Source: Dermatemys mawii (taxonomy: Eukaryota > Chordata > Testudines > Dermatemydidae). Taken from it: DNA of 64,000 nucleotides. Under the pieces are notes generated by a model. The model ran no database searches. It was not told the DNA's origin and saw nothing but the letters and a program-made list of their open reading frames with translations. Positions 23,861 to 35,680 of the stretch are shown here, one piece after another; position 1 is the stretch's first letter, and each line of letters starts with the position of its first letter. Where the stretch lies: positions 21,157,626 through 21,221,625 of the forward strand of contig ML677334.1 of assembly GCA_007922305.1 (NCBI GenBank), in the 5' to 3' direction. The translations under genes and the position numbers were made by a program.

Positions 23861-26800
23861 ATAGTGCTAGAAGCGGAAGAAGGCGAGTCAGACCACTGTC
23901 ACCATCCATTGCAGTAAGGTACTCTTAAATATAAGAAATCACTACAAACAGCACTTATGAACAGAGTGAGAACCAATGAAAGTCACTCAGTTGCGCTTCC
24001 ACGCCCCTCTCCCCCGAACTATGTGCTCGCTCCTCAGCAGCGCTCCCATAACCTCTTGCTGTTCTCAGTTACATTACTTTCTTTAACTTGAGAGTTTCAA
24101 GGTCTGCTTCAGGGCCAACTTTGTGCAGTCTGAGTACATGTGGTTAACATTGTGAAGTTACCCATTCCCACCCTTTCATAAACCTCCTCTGAACTGAAGC
24201 CAAAACACAAAAGAGCATATATGAAAAAAAGGCACACACAACAAAGGTTTTACTTTTGAGTTGTGCTCTCCTATTATATGACAGACACCTGGGCATCTAT
24301 GATCAACATCTAATTCCCCTGAAGAAGCGAAAACAAGGCAGCTAAAATATATGATCCATTTTCCTTAACACGCATGCAAAGCATACCACCAATCAATGAC
24401 ATGTCAGCACCAACTTCTTAATGCCTTAGCAACGCCCTAATGTCATCACAACTGCATCAACAATCTCTCTCTGACTGCTATTTAAAGGAAAAACTCCACC
24501 CATTTTGCTCAGTCCAGCAATCCAGAAGTTCTAAAAAGGTATGATGCACTTTCACCAGGGATTAGCATTTGAGCCCTTTCCTCAGAACAACCATTTTGTT
24601 GAAAAGTGACATGACTTGTGTCACGGAGTGCAGCAGCCCAGCATATAGGACTGTAAAGTAGTTTCCAATGTGCTTTACCATACTGGTTCCACAAAATAAA
24701 ACAAATCTTTAACACTTACTATGCCATGGTCAATCAGGTCGGAAAACAGAAGAGCCACATGTTCAGGGTAACATTATTTTGCATGCTCCCCCCTCCCGTA
24801 CATTTTTAACTGATATTCCCTCTCCACGTCAGGTCACATATCTAACCCTAGGGTTCAATCCTGTCAACAGGTCTAGAAGGCCATGTTGCCTGGACTCAAA
24901 GAACATTTGCAATTCCCTTAACTATGTACAGAGCTTTACGATGCTCGTCCATTTCATTTTTATTTTTGCTTTTGCCAAACTGGGATCTGAAGGAATGTGA
25001 AACTTAAAGAGAAAGTCAAGGGCTGCAAAACCACATGAACCAAAGCTGACAATGTTTGACAAAAACCTATGCACACAGAGACCTGCAAGTTTAACACAGC
25101 TGATGCATTCTCACAATGCACCCCCCTTTTGAGTTTTACTAATTAACATCCTTTACAAAGAGGGCAGCGTCTGACCCATCTAGAAAGTCATTACTTCAAG
25201 AGAGTATGTAATTTGGTCTCCTTAGTATGGACCACTGAGGGGACCCATCCCTGAAACTTTTCACTCTCTCTCTCAAATGTGCTTGGAAAAAAACCTCATG
25301 ATACTCTAATTTTTTTTTTAAAAAATGTGTTTATGTCTCTCTGACTCACCTTGAGTCTCTCCTAGTTAGACATAGGCCATTACCTCTATTTGAGGACAGC
25401 ACATTAGATTAGCAGCTTCTCCCAAGAGTATTGTACCTGTGACATAAGTGAAGGGCCAGCAACTGCTGGCATAAAATGCTCCCAAACAGATCACAATGGC
25501 ACAACATTCAACAACCTAACCCAGCCAACTACCTCAGTCTGAGATTACATTTCCAAATACAAACACAATATTCTGTATGTGTAGGTATGCTACAGTATTT
25601 CAGACTGAGAAAATGCCAAGACTGGGCAGAGGGACAGACTGGAGAAGGGATGAAAAGGAAGATGCTCTTTAAATATGATGTCCTCAGTGAAGGTGAAAAA
25701 AACCAGAAGTGTGTATTTGTGCATTATGAAACCAATAAAGGAAATTAGGATGACTTGCAAGGAAGAGGCTGCCTCAGAAGTCATTCTAAAAGAATGAAAT
25801 CTTGCCAAGGGGGAAAGCTACCTGGAAAAAAGTGACTCTTCCTATAGTGCTTACTAATGTTTCAGCACTATACTATGTTTGCGAACTTTTAGCTGTGTCA
25901 TCTCACACTGATTTCAGCAAGTGCAATTTCAGACTATGGGGAAGGGAGGACTAGAACCAAATGAAGAACTAAATGCTATTTAGTAAATATGACCATGGAC
26001 AAGATCTCTACTTTGCCACCAATCACCAAGGAATCTAAGTCAGTCATCAGTTCTTAATTGCATTAACGGGAAAGTCAAAATAATAAATATTGTGACAGAA
26101 GAGCCCTTCTAAGAGAGAGCTACTGATACTTATCAACGTCCTAGTAATTCTTCAGATACATAAATCTTTTAAGTGGATGTTTGAATGCCCCATTATTTTC
26201 TAAATAGACACGTACTCTCAGACTATATTAACATAACTTACTGCATAAAATTGTTTTGACTAATATCTATTGAGCAATCCATGGAAATTCACTGCAGTTG
26301 AATGGGTTTTGTGCAGAGATAATGAGAAGATAATGTGATGCAGGGCAAGAACAAGAGGATTAGCCTATTTCACTAAGCCTCACAGGAAAGTCCCATTGGT
26401 CAATGAGCCAGATCCTCACCTGATGTAAACTGACATAGGTCTATTGATTTCCATGGAACTATTTACATCAGCTCTAATTATCTAGATTGATTTACACTTC
26501 TTGTATGTTATCCTCTTTATTAAATACCACTTACCTATGCAATTTATATAAAGCACTTATTACAAGATCACTAAGCACATGAATTATAACAATTAAACAC
26601 ACCTACACTAATAAATTCCCAGCTGCCATTTTAACAATGCCACTAAAAGAACCTTCCCCCATGAAATGCTGAGACTTACACCATCCCTTCAAGAAAGTGT
26701 GAGTGAATAAAAAGATGTTGCAACATACCCTAAAGATCAATTAATTATATCAGACTAAGAAAGCAGTGAATCCTAGTGGATGACCCTTCATGGAGAATGC

Positions 26801-27039
26801 CTTTCATTAAGAATGCCTTGCTCACAGATAAATAAATCTAAGTTATATCAGTTTGAGCATTATCTCCCATCTGATCTCAGCTGCCAAACTGCAGAATGAA
26901 AAAAGAAGGGTTTTCTAAGGTCCTTCATGATTCTGAAACACAAAAATCACTTTGAACTAAAAGTGAGGTCAGAGATAAAGCATAAGGAGTTAGTCTACAT
27001 TTTCCTTTTCTTAATGGATTAAGAAAAACTCTCTAGCAA
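23861..27039 (-). other. DUSP22: DUSP22 intron 1, no recognised gene
   Basis: AT-rich intronic DNA. Around 26400-26480 there is half of a palindromic repeat ('gagccagatcctcacctgatgtaaa', 'tttacatcagctc'). The remaining short ORFs show no domains. Confidence 0.4.
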
Positions 27040-27155
27040 TCAGATCAGTTGGACTGCAGAACAGTCTTCCCATGGAAGAGGTAGAAAGCCCATCATTGGA
27101 ACCATTTCTGACTGGACTAGAAAGATCTCTTGAAATTACTGTGATAGAGAATGGG
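27040..27155 (+). mobile_element. CR1/L3-like LINE 3' fragment
   Basis: 'ttcccatggaagaggtagaaag' followed by 'cccatcattggaaccatttc' and 'actggactaga' resembles the CR1-family 3' coding end (L---EV-SPS-E-F---LD). Unlike most CR1 copies here it is on the plus strand. Confidence 0.6.
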
Positions 27156-28139
27156 CTAAGTGAAGAAAAAGATCTGCAGGATTTTAGCCCTCAACTGAAG
27201 AAGTTAAAGAAAGGGAGAAGGTTAAGGCACTGAAAATTAGCTGCAGTTAAATGGCAAATTTGCAGTCTGAGATGGCTTGCTAGCCAGCCATTTTTCCATA
27301 GTCGTGTTGCATGGGAATAATATTATGAACAAATGCTTTCAATTTACTTTGGAAGAATCCAGGGGATGACTAGATGCCAGGCTTGAGAACAACAAGCAGA
27401 GCAATTTTTGCTAAGTTGGGCAGCACAAGTTGTAACAGACAAAAAGCGCCTCAGTCCTCTGCAAGCCTTTCTATAAGCCCCAAAACCCATATAAAATCAG
27501 GTACACTTACTACTATGAAATACATGTATACCACATTTCTAATTAAACAAAAAAAAACATAGCAACCCCACTGCACTCATAACTACAACACACAACACTG
27601 ACAAGGGCTCAAGAAGCAACAGCAGCTGTAGCAGTCTCTGGAACTTTTCCATTCCTGAACCATTAGGGGCAACAATTAATCCTTTCTTGGCTTCAGCACA
27701 AAGAGATTCTCCTAATTGAAATAATCCACCATCTGATGAGCTGCTCAAGTCATGTCCCTCTGCAGTCTCCATCATATATGGCTATACTACATGAAGCACT
27801 CAAATTACCAACTAATGTCACTGGTACTGAGAGGTATTGATGACTCAGGGGGCCACATGTATCCAACAATCAGCTTTGATGATTCCAAGCCTCTCTTAAT
27901 CCCTTGTGTTCCTGCTGGCTCACAACACTGACAGAAAAGGCAATATGCTTGGTGCCACATTCTAAGGATTCTAAGAATAAAACCAGCACCCACAATCTTC
28001 AAAAATGACTTTGGGCACCTCAATTTTCAGGTATCCAATTTGAGATGCATTAAAAGGAGCCCGCTTTTCAAAAAGTGCTGACCACCTACCATCTGTGAAA
28101 ACAAAGTAATTAGACGGTTATGTCCTAAATAGCTCAAAT

Positions 28140-28370
28140 AAAGCAGAAAGTTTATTTTCAATTGACCACACTTTCCCAAAGTCACAGATAAGGCAGGTGT
28201 GTTACTAGTCCCATTTTGCAGATGGGAAAACAAATGTGGAGGGGTTAAAGATCTGATCCTGCATCCATTAACTTCAGTGTGTCCAGAATCCGGCCCTCAG
28301 TGATTTACCCAAGGCCAAACAGCAAGTCAGAAATCCTGAATGTTCAGTCTACTAATCACATGGCCCTCAA
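28140..28370 (-). mobile_element. MIR-like SINE interrupted by a small palindromic repeat
   Basis: 'cccattttgcagatgggaaaac' and 'gtgatttacccaaggccaaac' with 'agcaagtcagaaatcctgaa' are antisense SINE blocks. Between them at about 28248-28300 sits 'gatctgatcctgcatccatt' to 'cagaatccggccctc', which looks like a copy of the short palindromic family found at 40349-40436. Confidence 0.6.
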
Positions 28371-29479
28371 ATGCTAGACAGATATATTAAAAGTGGGATC
28401 CTTGACACCCCCAATAGCAAGTATGAGGCAAAAGAAATACCAGGAGTGTGTTAAACCTTCTCCCTATAGTAATCAGTAAACAATCAGCCTCCATATGTTA
28501 GTTTGAAAATCTAATTAACTTACATTAAAGAAGTGTCTGAACACAAAAAGGGCTGATGCTGGAAGAGAAAAGAAAGAAACATCCAGATTCCTCTATACTG
28601 AATGGCATCAGCTAGGAAAATCCAGATAGTTATAGAAATTAAAACATTTCTTCTAGGACACACCCAAAAACCCACTTAAGAAAACAAATAATACAACAAA
28701 AGAGCCAAGAACCACAACAATCACGATAAAGGTTTTTTGAATTGGCTTCTTCAAGGCATGTGGTATAACACAACACGTCCTGAGACTGACTCATTGTGGG
28801 GAGGGGCAAGGTAACTGTGGAACTGTTAAATGCTTAGGAGATTGCGAAATATAAAGAACGCCATTTATTTTCCTCCAGCAGCTTCACTAGATACCCACGC
28901 AGCCAACAAGTCTGGCATCTTGAGCTTCCTACCCCTCTACATGAGGGATGGTTTTAAAGGGGGTGCCCAGAATACTCCTTGGACATCGAGATAGCTCTGA
29001 GGACTCTGGCTGCCTGAGGCATTTCCGTCTTCTCGTGCAAAACCGAGAAACACACACACACACAACAAGGAAACGACAACAGAGAAATATACATATACGC
29101 CCTGAGTACTAGTCATGTGGGCAGCAGGCTTATAAAGGCGGGTGAAGGATCGGGAGCAGAACTGTCTAGGTCTCCCACTTTGCTAAACTAGTCTGCAGCA
29201 AATGTATTCTGCAGGGCGAGGAAGGAAGACAGACCTACTTAGTACCAGCTGAAACCAAATCATCGTGCATGCAGGGCAGCTGCAGACTGCTAACCGGGAA
29301 ACGCGCCCCCATGGGGGAATTTCAGCCACCATCTCCTTCCCTTCCCAAAAAGCCAAAATTAAAGTTAGGCAGAAAAACCTCATTTGACCTCAGCTGTCCA
29401 TAAACTCCGTAGGCTCGTCACCCTTCGTTGTATAAGGATGTTCACTACACAACAAAGCAGGGAGAGGGAGGGCACGCCG
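28371..29479 (-). other. DUSP22: DUSP22 intron 1, exon-1 proximal
   Basis: A short (AC)n tract lies at 29051-29064. GC content rises toward exon 1. The minus-strand ORF 29183-29383 (66 codons) is unrecognised and probably chance. Confidence 0.4.
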
Positions 29480-29573
29480 TGGATTGATCTTTACAGCAGC
29501 TTTTCGAGCCTGGGGAGCCCAGCACACCCCGACGCGCATGCACCCAAAGAATAACAAGAAGCGGCAGCATTAC

Positions 29574-29594
29574 CTTGTTCATCCCATTGCCCAT
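29574..29594 (-). CDS. DUSP22: DUSP22 coding exon 1 (start codon and myristoylation signal)
   Basis: Seven codons, MGNGMNK, opening the DUSP22 reading frame. The start context on the minus strand is AGAGCCATGG, a good Kozak match (A at -3 is replaced by G at -3 in AGAGCC, plus G at +4). The second codon is glycine and the MGNGM start is the N-myristoylation signal known for DUSP22 and its paralogue DUSP15, which places the protein at membranes. The donor AAG/GTAATG gives a phase 0 intron that joins exon 2. The paralogue DUSP15 begins MGNGMTKVLPGL, so Asn6 and the downstream exons favour DUSP22. The 5' UTR continues into the CpG island, but its end cannot be seen. Confidence 0.95.
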
Positions 29595-30050
29595 GGCTCT
29601 AAGCGGACTGAACTTTAGTGCTGCGGGAAAACTGTGGGCTGCGGGTCAGTGTGCATGGGAAAGTGTTTGCTCTGGGCTGAGAGTGTGTATGGGGTGAGGG
29701 GTTTACTGTCAATCCTTAGCCGGAGCGCGCAGGATCATCTCTGCCCCCAGCGTGGCCAGGCTTTTCTCCTGGATGCCTTGTGATCTCCGAGGAGGTTTTC
29801 CCGCGTGGCTGCCCCCGGAGGTCACTGCACACGGGAGACCGGCTGAACTAGTCACCGGGGCTTCACTGCCAGGAACCGCCTCTCGGCTCTCGCCCTCCTG
29901 TTTGCAGGGCTCGCCACCCCCACGTGTGATTAGACCCCCACACGCCTAGGAAGCTTCTCCCCCCCCCCCCCCGCTCCCCACCTCGCAGGCTGCCCTGGGG
30001 CTTGTAGTTCCGCCGCTGCCGGCTCCCACCGCCGGGACCCGGCTGAGAAA

Positions 30051-30069
30051 ACTACACGTCCCGCCGTGC
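30051..30069 (+). promoter_or_regulatory. ZNF143/THAP11-like promoter site
   Basis: ACTACACGTCCCGCCGTGC matches the spacing and core of the ZNF143 element (ACTACAnnTCCCnnnnTGC). An imperfect inverted half ('cttgtagttccgc', i.e. ACTACAAG on the minus strand) lies about 45 bp away at 30001-30013. Such sites are common in CpG and bidirectional promoters. Confidence 0.5.
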
Positions 30070-30477
30070 AAAGCGACCCCCCGGCCCTCCTCCGCCCGTA
30101 GCAGGCGCGGAGAGAGCTTGGGGTGAGTCCGGCCCACTCTCATTCCTGGAAGGGTGAGTAAGCGGCGGCTGGTGCTGCTGCGGGTGTGTGGGATGAGGCG
30201 GGAGGTTGTTTAGTTTCCTAGCAGTCGGGGCCAAAATAACACAAGTTGCCGCACTGAAATAATCGAACCTATTTCTTGCCCTTTATGCAAATCAGGCTTG
30301 GTTTTAAAAAAGAAAAACAGGAATAAAAACAACAACCTTCTATTCAGGGCCTTGTACCAGGAAACCGCTGCTGACTGAGCTTTATGCTGATCTGTACAGT
30401 GGTTTCCAAGGACCGGGGTCTCTATAAACCCCCTGTCCCCCACCCCCAATCCCAGCATCAGCCTGTATTCCCAGTCG

Positions 30478-30664
30478 GGCTGTAGTGTAGACACTACGAC
30501 AGAAGGGGTTCTTCTGTTGCTGTAGTAAATCCAGCTCTGGGACAGGTGGCAGCTAGGTTGACGGAAGCTTGGGGCTGCTTAGGGGTCACATAGGGTGTGA
30601 AATTGCTCACAACCCTGAGCCATGCTGTGAGGTCGACCTATGTTTGTAGTGTAGAACAGGCCTT
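30478..30664. mobile_element. Short inverted-repeat element with TGTAGTGTAGAC ends
   Basis: It begins 'tgtagtgtagacactac', contains 'agaaggggttcttctgttgc' and 'gtagctaggttgac'-like text, and ends 'tgtttgtagtgtagaacagg'. Similar ends recur at 46067-46582, 50861-51078 and 54586-54848. Confidence 0.6.
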
Positions 30665-30665
30665 A

Positions 30666-30905
30666 GGACTTTGTCTACACTACAAAGTTCAGTAGAGTTA
30701 AGTTACGTCAATAATCAGAAGCCACTTTAATTACATCCCTTGTGCATGCCCACACAACGTTCCTTGTGTCGCTGAAACGTGTCCACAACTGGTGCTCTTG
30801 CATCGACAGAGCATTGCATTGTGGGTAGATATCCCCCTGTGCAACTTGCCACCCTCTGCTGCTGGGAGCTCTGAGAACAGATCACAATGCATCATGTAGT
30901 TCTTT
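30666..30905. mobile_element. Short DNA transposon fragment (TTTGTCTACACTAC start)
   Basis: It starts 'actttgtctacactacaaag' directly after the previous element and includes 'gcattgcattgtgggtagat' and 'cacaatgcat'. I recognise the family as a turtle MITE. The right end is not clear. Confidence 0.5.
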
Positions 30906-31518
30906 CCCTTCCATCATTCCATGGGCTTCTGACTTCATTTCATACCATTTCTGAATAGCCCCTGTAAATGTGCACCAGCCATCTCTGCCTGAAAGCATGG
31001 ATCCTGAACTGCTGACGCCAAGCTCCTAGTTGTTTAATATGTGCACAATTAAACGGGAGATGAGAATTAAATGAAGGCAATGGCTGGTACAGCCAAGGTC
31101 TTAGAGTTTGATCCTACTGAAGTCAAAACAAGAAGTTCCATTGACTTCAATGGCAACAGAATCAAGCCCTTAGTCTGATAAAATGGCACAGATATTTGGA
31201 AAGTTTGAGAATCACTGCTTTAAGATAGTCATGACAAGTCCACAGCTGTCTAAATGCTCTTCGGTTTCATTCCTGATGTCATTTTCTGATGACAGCAGTT
31301 CTGTTGAAGGAAGTGAGCATAAATTGGTCTGTGTGCAATAGTTAAGTGCCTCACTCTTCCCTTCCTTTATTCCTAAATAATACCAAAGAGCTACTCAACC
31401 AATGGAGAATAGGAAAAGTCTTTAGTATTTCATTGACAATGCTCCCTAAATGTATTTTATTACAGTATTTTTGTGAAATGTAAGCTCAAAAGAAATTAAT
31501 TGCTGTTTGCCCTAATAT

Positions 31519-32679
31519 TACTTCTGCTGGAATTTTGCACCACTGCACAATGGAAAATTTGCACAGAATTAATGTTCCCCGCAGAATTTTATATTTTCAC
31601 GCAGAATTTGTGATTTCCACCAAAATGTGTTTTTTTTCTGGTTTTGTGTTTCAAATGTATTAACCAGGTCTACAGTGGTGGGGGACGGGGGGGAGTCGAC
31701 CTAAAATACGCAACTTCAGCTACGTGAATAGCTTAGCTGAAGTCGGTGCATCTTAGGTCAACTTACCTGGCATCCTCACGGCGGCTGTAGGCTCCCCCGT
31801 CAACTTTGCTTACTCCTCTCGGCAAGCTGGAATACCGGCGTTGACAGGGAGCACCTTTGAGGATCAATTTATCGTGTCTAGATGAGATGCGATAAATCGA
31901 TCCCCAATAGGTCAATCTGGATCCGGCGGGCAGTGAAGACAAGCCCTTAGTTACATATGCATGTAATGTCTTTGCACACACATGAGCACTACTGTTGTGT
32001 GAGCAGCAAGGCTTAATGTAAAAATTGTATGTATTCCCTGCAGCCTGAACCAACCCCCCTCCACTCCAGCCCGAGGGTGTGCATACCACCTCCAGAGATG
32101 AATGGGTATTGACTGGCAAACCATGTACATGACCCAACCCACACACACACAGTTTACCCTGGGTCTCTCTTCCCCATGCTAACTATTGGCTATCCTACAA
32201 TTAAACTACCACAACTCACCAATCCCTCTCACGTTACAGTGGCATAACCCAAAAACCTTACAATACACATAGAAGCTTGAACTTGGACAAGACATGACAG
32301 ACACCAAACAGTCCTTAAGGATGATAGCCTCCTTTTAGGCCAGGTTGTTACAATACTTTTGTATAACTTACTTTTATACAATGATTTTGTTTAAATTAAA
32401 CATTTAGTTTCACTTAAACAGAAGATAGCTGTCAACAAAGATATATCAAGTCTGGTATTAATATGCCTACTAAGGAATCTGTTTGTCGAAAAACATTTTC
32501 TGAATCTTTCTTGTTGTCTGTATTGTTATAGACATACTTGCTGACAGGTACTTTGAAATAAATTGAAACTGGCATGATTATATTGTGCTATTTTGGCAAA
32601 TAAAATATGAAGAATTTTGCAGAATTTTAAAGTATCGTGCAGAATTTTCATTTTTTGGTGCAGAATTTCCCCAGGAGTA
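31519..32679. mobile_element. Non-autonomous DNA transposon with TACTYCTG ends, hosting a nested element
   Basis: The left end TACTTCTGCTGGAATTTTGC(ACC) and the reverse complement of the right end TACTCCTGGGGAAATTCTGC(ACC) form an inverted terminal repeat. Subterminal 'gcagaatttt' is repeated several times at both ends. The flanks both read TAATAT (31513-31518; 32680-32685), a likely 6-bp target duplication. The element is split by a separate insertion at 31661-31949. Confidence 0.7.
31661..31949. mobile_element. Nested MITE inside the 31519-32679 element
   Basis: The ends 'taaccaggtctacagtg' and 'cagtgaagacaagccctta' are an inverted pair. The interior has 'agtcgacctaaaatacgc' and 'gataaatcgatccccaatag', which I recognise from a frequent turtle MITE. 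Confidence 0.65.
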
Positions 32680-32691
32680 TAATATAGAAAT

Positions 32692-33560
32692 GTAGAACTG
32701 GAAAGGACCTCAGTAGGTCATCTATTCCAGCATCCTGCAGTCTATACCATCCCTGACATGTTTGTCTAACCAGTTCTTAAAAACCTCCAGTGATGGAGAT
32801 TCCAGAACCGCCCTAGGTAATTTGTTCCAGTGCTTAACTATCAATACAGTTAGAAAGTTATTCCTAATGTCTAACCTAAATCTCCCTTGCTGCAGTTTAA
32901 GCCCATTGCTTCTTGTCCTGTTCTCAGTGGATAAGGAAAACAATTTACCTCCTCTTTATAACAACCTTTTACATACTTGAAGACTTATCATGTCCCTCCT
33001 CATTCTTCTCTTCTCCAGACTAAACAAACCCAGGTTTTTTCAATTTTTCTTCATAAGTCATGTTTTCTAGACCTTAAACATTTTTGTTGCTCTCCTTTGT
33101 ACTTTCTCCTATATGTTCACATCTTTCCTGAAGTGAGGCGCCCAGAACTGGCCATCACCCAGTACTCCAGTATCAGGGCTGAGTAGAGAGAAAGAATTAC
33201 TTTTTGTGTCTTGCTTACAACACTCCTGCTAATGCTGTTCACTTTTTTTACAAAAGTATTACATTGTTCACAGATATTTAGTCTGTGATCCACTATACCC
33301 CCAGATCCTTTTCCTATGTAGTCATTTCTCATTTTGTATTTGTGTAATTGGTTATTCCTTCTTAAATCTAGTACTTTGCATTTTTCCTTATTGAATTTCA
33401 TCCTATTTATGTCAGGCCATTTCTCCCCTTTGTCAAGATCATTTTTATTTCTAATCCTCCCCCAGCTTAGTATCACCCACAAACTTTACAAGTGTACTCT
33501 CTATGCCATTATCTCTTGCACTATCAGGCTATTCTTAGTACTTATTTTCTTATTTTGTTG
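32692..33560 (-). mobile_element. CR1 LINE 3' fragment
   Basis: The minus strand carries two pieces of CR1 ORF2. Residues in 33117-33482 include DLDKGEKWPDINRMKFNKEK and CKVLDLRRNNQLHKY, then VDHRLNICEQCN, which is the C-terminal part of the CR1 reverse transcriptase region. Residues in 32722-32943 include RFRLDIRNNFLTVLIVKHWN and the end VFKNWLDKHVRDGI. The frames are broken between these parts. The 3' tail on the plus strand starts 'aaatgtagaactggaaagg' at about 32692. The left edge abuts the transposon ending at 32679. Confidence 0.92.
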
Positions 33561-33708
33561 TTGTATAATAAACTATTGTATATTGCACACATGTCCAGAT
33601 CCTCAGCAGATATGATTAGTTAAAGTGAATGGAGCATACACTGATTTACACCTGCAGAGGACCTGATCCATTGTGTTCATTGTTTTCAAGCCTTTAAAGC
33701 CAAAATAA

Positions 33709-34345
33709 ATCATAGAAATATAGGGTTGACCTCAAGAGGCCAGCTAGTCCATCCGCCGTGGCTGAGGCAGGATTAATTACACCTACACACTCCCAGACAG
33801 ATGTTTGTCTAACCTCTTCTTAAAATCCTGCATTGATAGGAATTCCACAGTCTCCTTAAATAACCTGTTCCGGTGCTTAACTATCCCTATAGTTAGACAG
33901 CTTTTCCTAATATCTAACCCGAACCTCCCTTTCAGCAAACTACACCAATTACTTCTTGTGCTGCCTCCGGTGGACATGGGGAACAATTAATTACTGTGCT
34001 CTTTATTACAACCTTCTACATAGTTGAAGACAGTTATGTCCTTTCTCTGCCCTCTTTTCTCTAAACTAAACAAACCCAGTACTTTTAACCTTTCCTCATA
34101 GGTCATGTTTTCTAAACTTCAGAATCATTTTTGTTGCTCTCCTCTGGATTCTCCAATTTGTACACATTTTTATTAAAGTATGGCATCCAGAACTGGACAC
34201 AGTTCTCCCCATGAGGTGTCACCAGTGTGGAGTAGAAAGGAACAATTATCTCTCGTCTCTGATATACAACACTCTTGTTAATACATCTCAGAATAATATT
34301 TGCCTTTTTTTGCAGCAGGAGCATCATATTGTATTCAGACAGTGA
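33709..34345 (-). mobile_element. CR1 LINE 3' fragment, second copy
   Basis: It begins on the plus strand with 'atcatagaaatatagggttg', the usual CR1 3' terminus. It includes minus-strand residues FGLDIRKSCLTIGIVKHRN and DFKKRLDKHLSGSV. A poly-purine or frame-broken region extends to about 34345, where 'cctttttttgcagcagga' marks the point of 5' truncation or decay. It is a different subfamily from the neighbour at 32692-33560. Confidence 0.9.
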
Positions 34346-35159
34346 TCAACTACAACCTTGACTGTCAAGAGCAATCTATACTGAAGTGATCACATTGAAT
34401 AAACGCACACTGTAGCTGGGTATAAAAGCACTTGCTGGGTCTGATAGCTTTCAGCATTCCTGAGAAGTGACATTATTTTAGCATAGCACATAACCACAAA
34501 AATCCTACTATTATTTTTTTTTTGTATTGCCAGGGAACATGTGAAGCATCTGCTGAATAATATCCACTTTTTGACATTGCATATGAGAGTTCAGTGATGC
34601 TAAGATTGCATCTTATTTGAGGCAATTGTCTGTGTAAAAATCAGAGTCAAACTGATAGCAAAACTCATCTTTTTTAAAAAAATCTAGTTACCTGCTTTAA
34701 CTGCAGGTTGAATTTGACACCCTTAAAAGAAAAATAAATAAATAACTAAGAAGGCAACCTCATCCTTCCTTTATCTGGCAGAAACTGATAAAGACTGGGG
34801 CTGGCTTCCAGTGAAAGGGACTCATAGCTAATTTTGCAAGGCTGGCAAGGAAGATTTAAAAAAAAAATCAAAAAGTTTCCAGTGGAACAGTTCTGAGCTT
34901 AAAACCAAATTAATAAACAACAAGGGACAGTAAAGGAGAGAGAGCTAGATTCAGGGCAGTCCCACCAAATTCTGGGATTCCTGGTGGATAATTGTAATAT
35001 ATATATGGTTCCATAAAACTATAGTAGCCCATACTACGTTACTAATACACTGCAGAAGACATAGCACTTTGAATATGAGTGATAAGCATTATTGTTTGTT
35101 ATAATGATGGTTTCTACTGAGCAGAATTCAAACACAATTTTATTAATTCAAGGCCTTAA
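34346..35159. other. Intergenic, no recognised feature
   Basis: AT-rich DNA with short A-runs (34675-34685, 34855-34868). I see no gene or bounded repeat. Confidence 0.4.
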
Positions 35160-35274
35160 GGGCAAATTTTGCTCTCATTTATGCTGGCGTAAATCTAGAG
35201 CAACTCAACTAACATCAGCTGAGTTGCTCTTATTCACATCCCCATGTAACTGATGAGAGCAAATTCTGACCATT
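35160..35274. repeat. Palindromic short repeat
   Basis: 'gggcaaattttgctctcat' at the left is inverted as 'atgagagcaaattctgacc' at the right. Inside, 'gagcaactcaac' is mirrored by 'gctgagttgctc'. This is a small foldback element with 'ctggcgtaaat' in the arm. Confidence 0.65.
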
Positions 35275-35680
35275 AAATTTTATAGTGAACAAACTTAGGG
35301 CTGCACCTGCTGGTCAGAATACCTGGATCACAATCCTTCTCTAACCCCGCCCCCAATCTGCCCCCTCCAGTCCTCTCCACCAATGGGTGGCATGGAGGAC
35401 ATTCCAGGATGTATAAGGTGAATCCACAACTAAGGACATAAGGCAGAAATGGCGCAAAGGAGACTTACAAGAGGTCAAGGGCCTGGCCAAAAAAGTAATG
35501 GACAATTCAGACAGGAGGAACAGACCAAGCAGTCTATCAGAATACTATCAGAGGAATATAAATGTAAAAAAACCCCTCAGACTTGTAAAGCTATTTGGAG
35601 AAATGTATAAAATAATCTAGATGTAGGTTGGCTGCCATAGCAACCATGGATCAAATAGCTGCACTCTCATATCTGTAAAA

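Larger units (their letters stand above)
29480..30230. promoter_or_regulatory. DUSP22: CpG-island promoter of DUSP22, possibly bidirectional
   Basis: GC and CpG content rise sharply here compared with both flanks, with many CG dinucleotides (for example around 29740-29900 and 30010-30100), and the DUSP22 start codon lies inside. I see no TATA box in the expected position on either strand, which suits a housekeeping-type CpG promoter. On the plus strand two donor-like sequences, GGGGTGAGTCC (30120-30130) and GGGTGAGTAAGC (30151-30162), would suit a divergent spliced transcript. A C-run of about 14 bases lies near 29959-29972. Confidence 0.8.

Noticed and set aside
29574..29594. Assignment to DUSP15 instead of DUSP22
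   Set aside because: DUSP15 begins MGNGMTKVLPGL, whereas exons 1-3 here read MGNGMNK, ILPGLFLGNFK and DARDAEQLSK, all closer to DUSP22.
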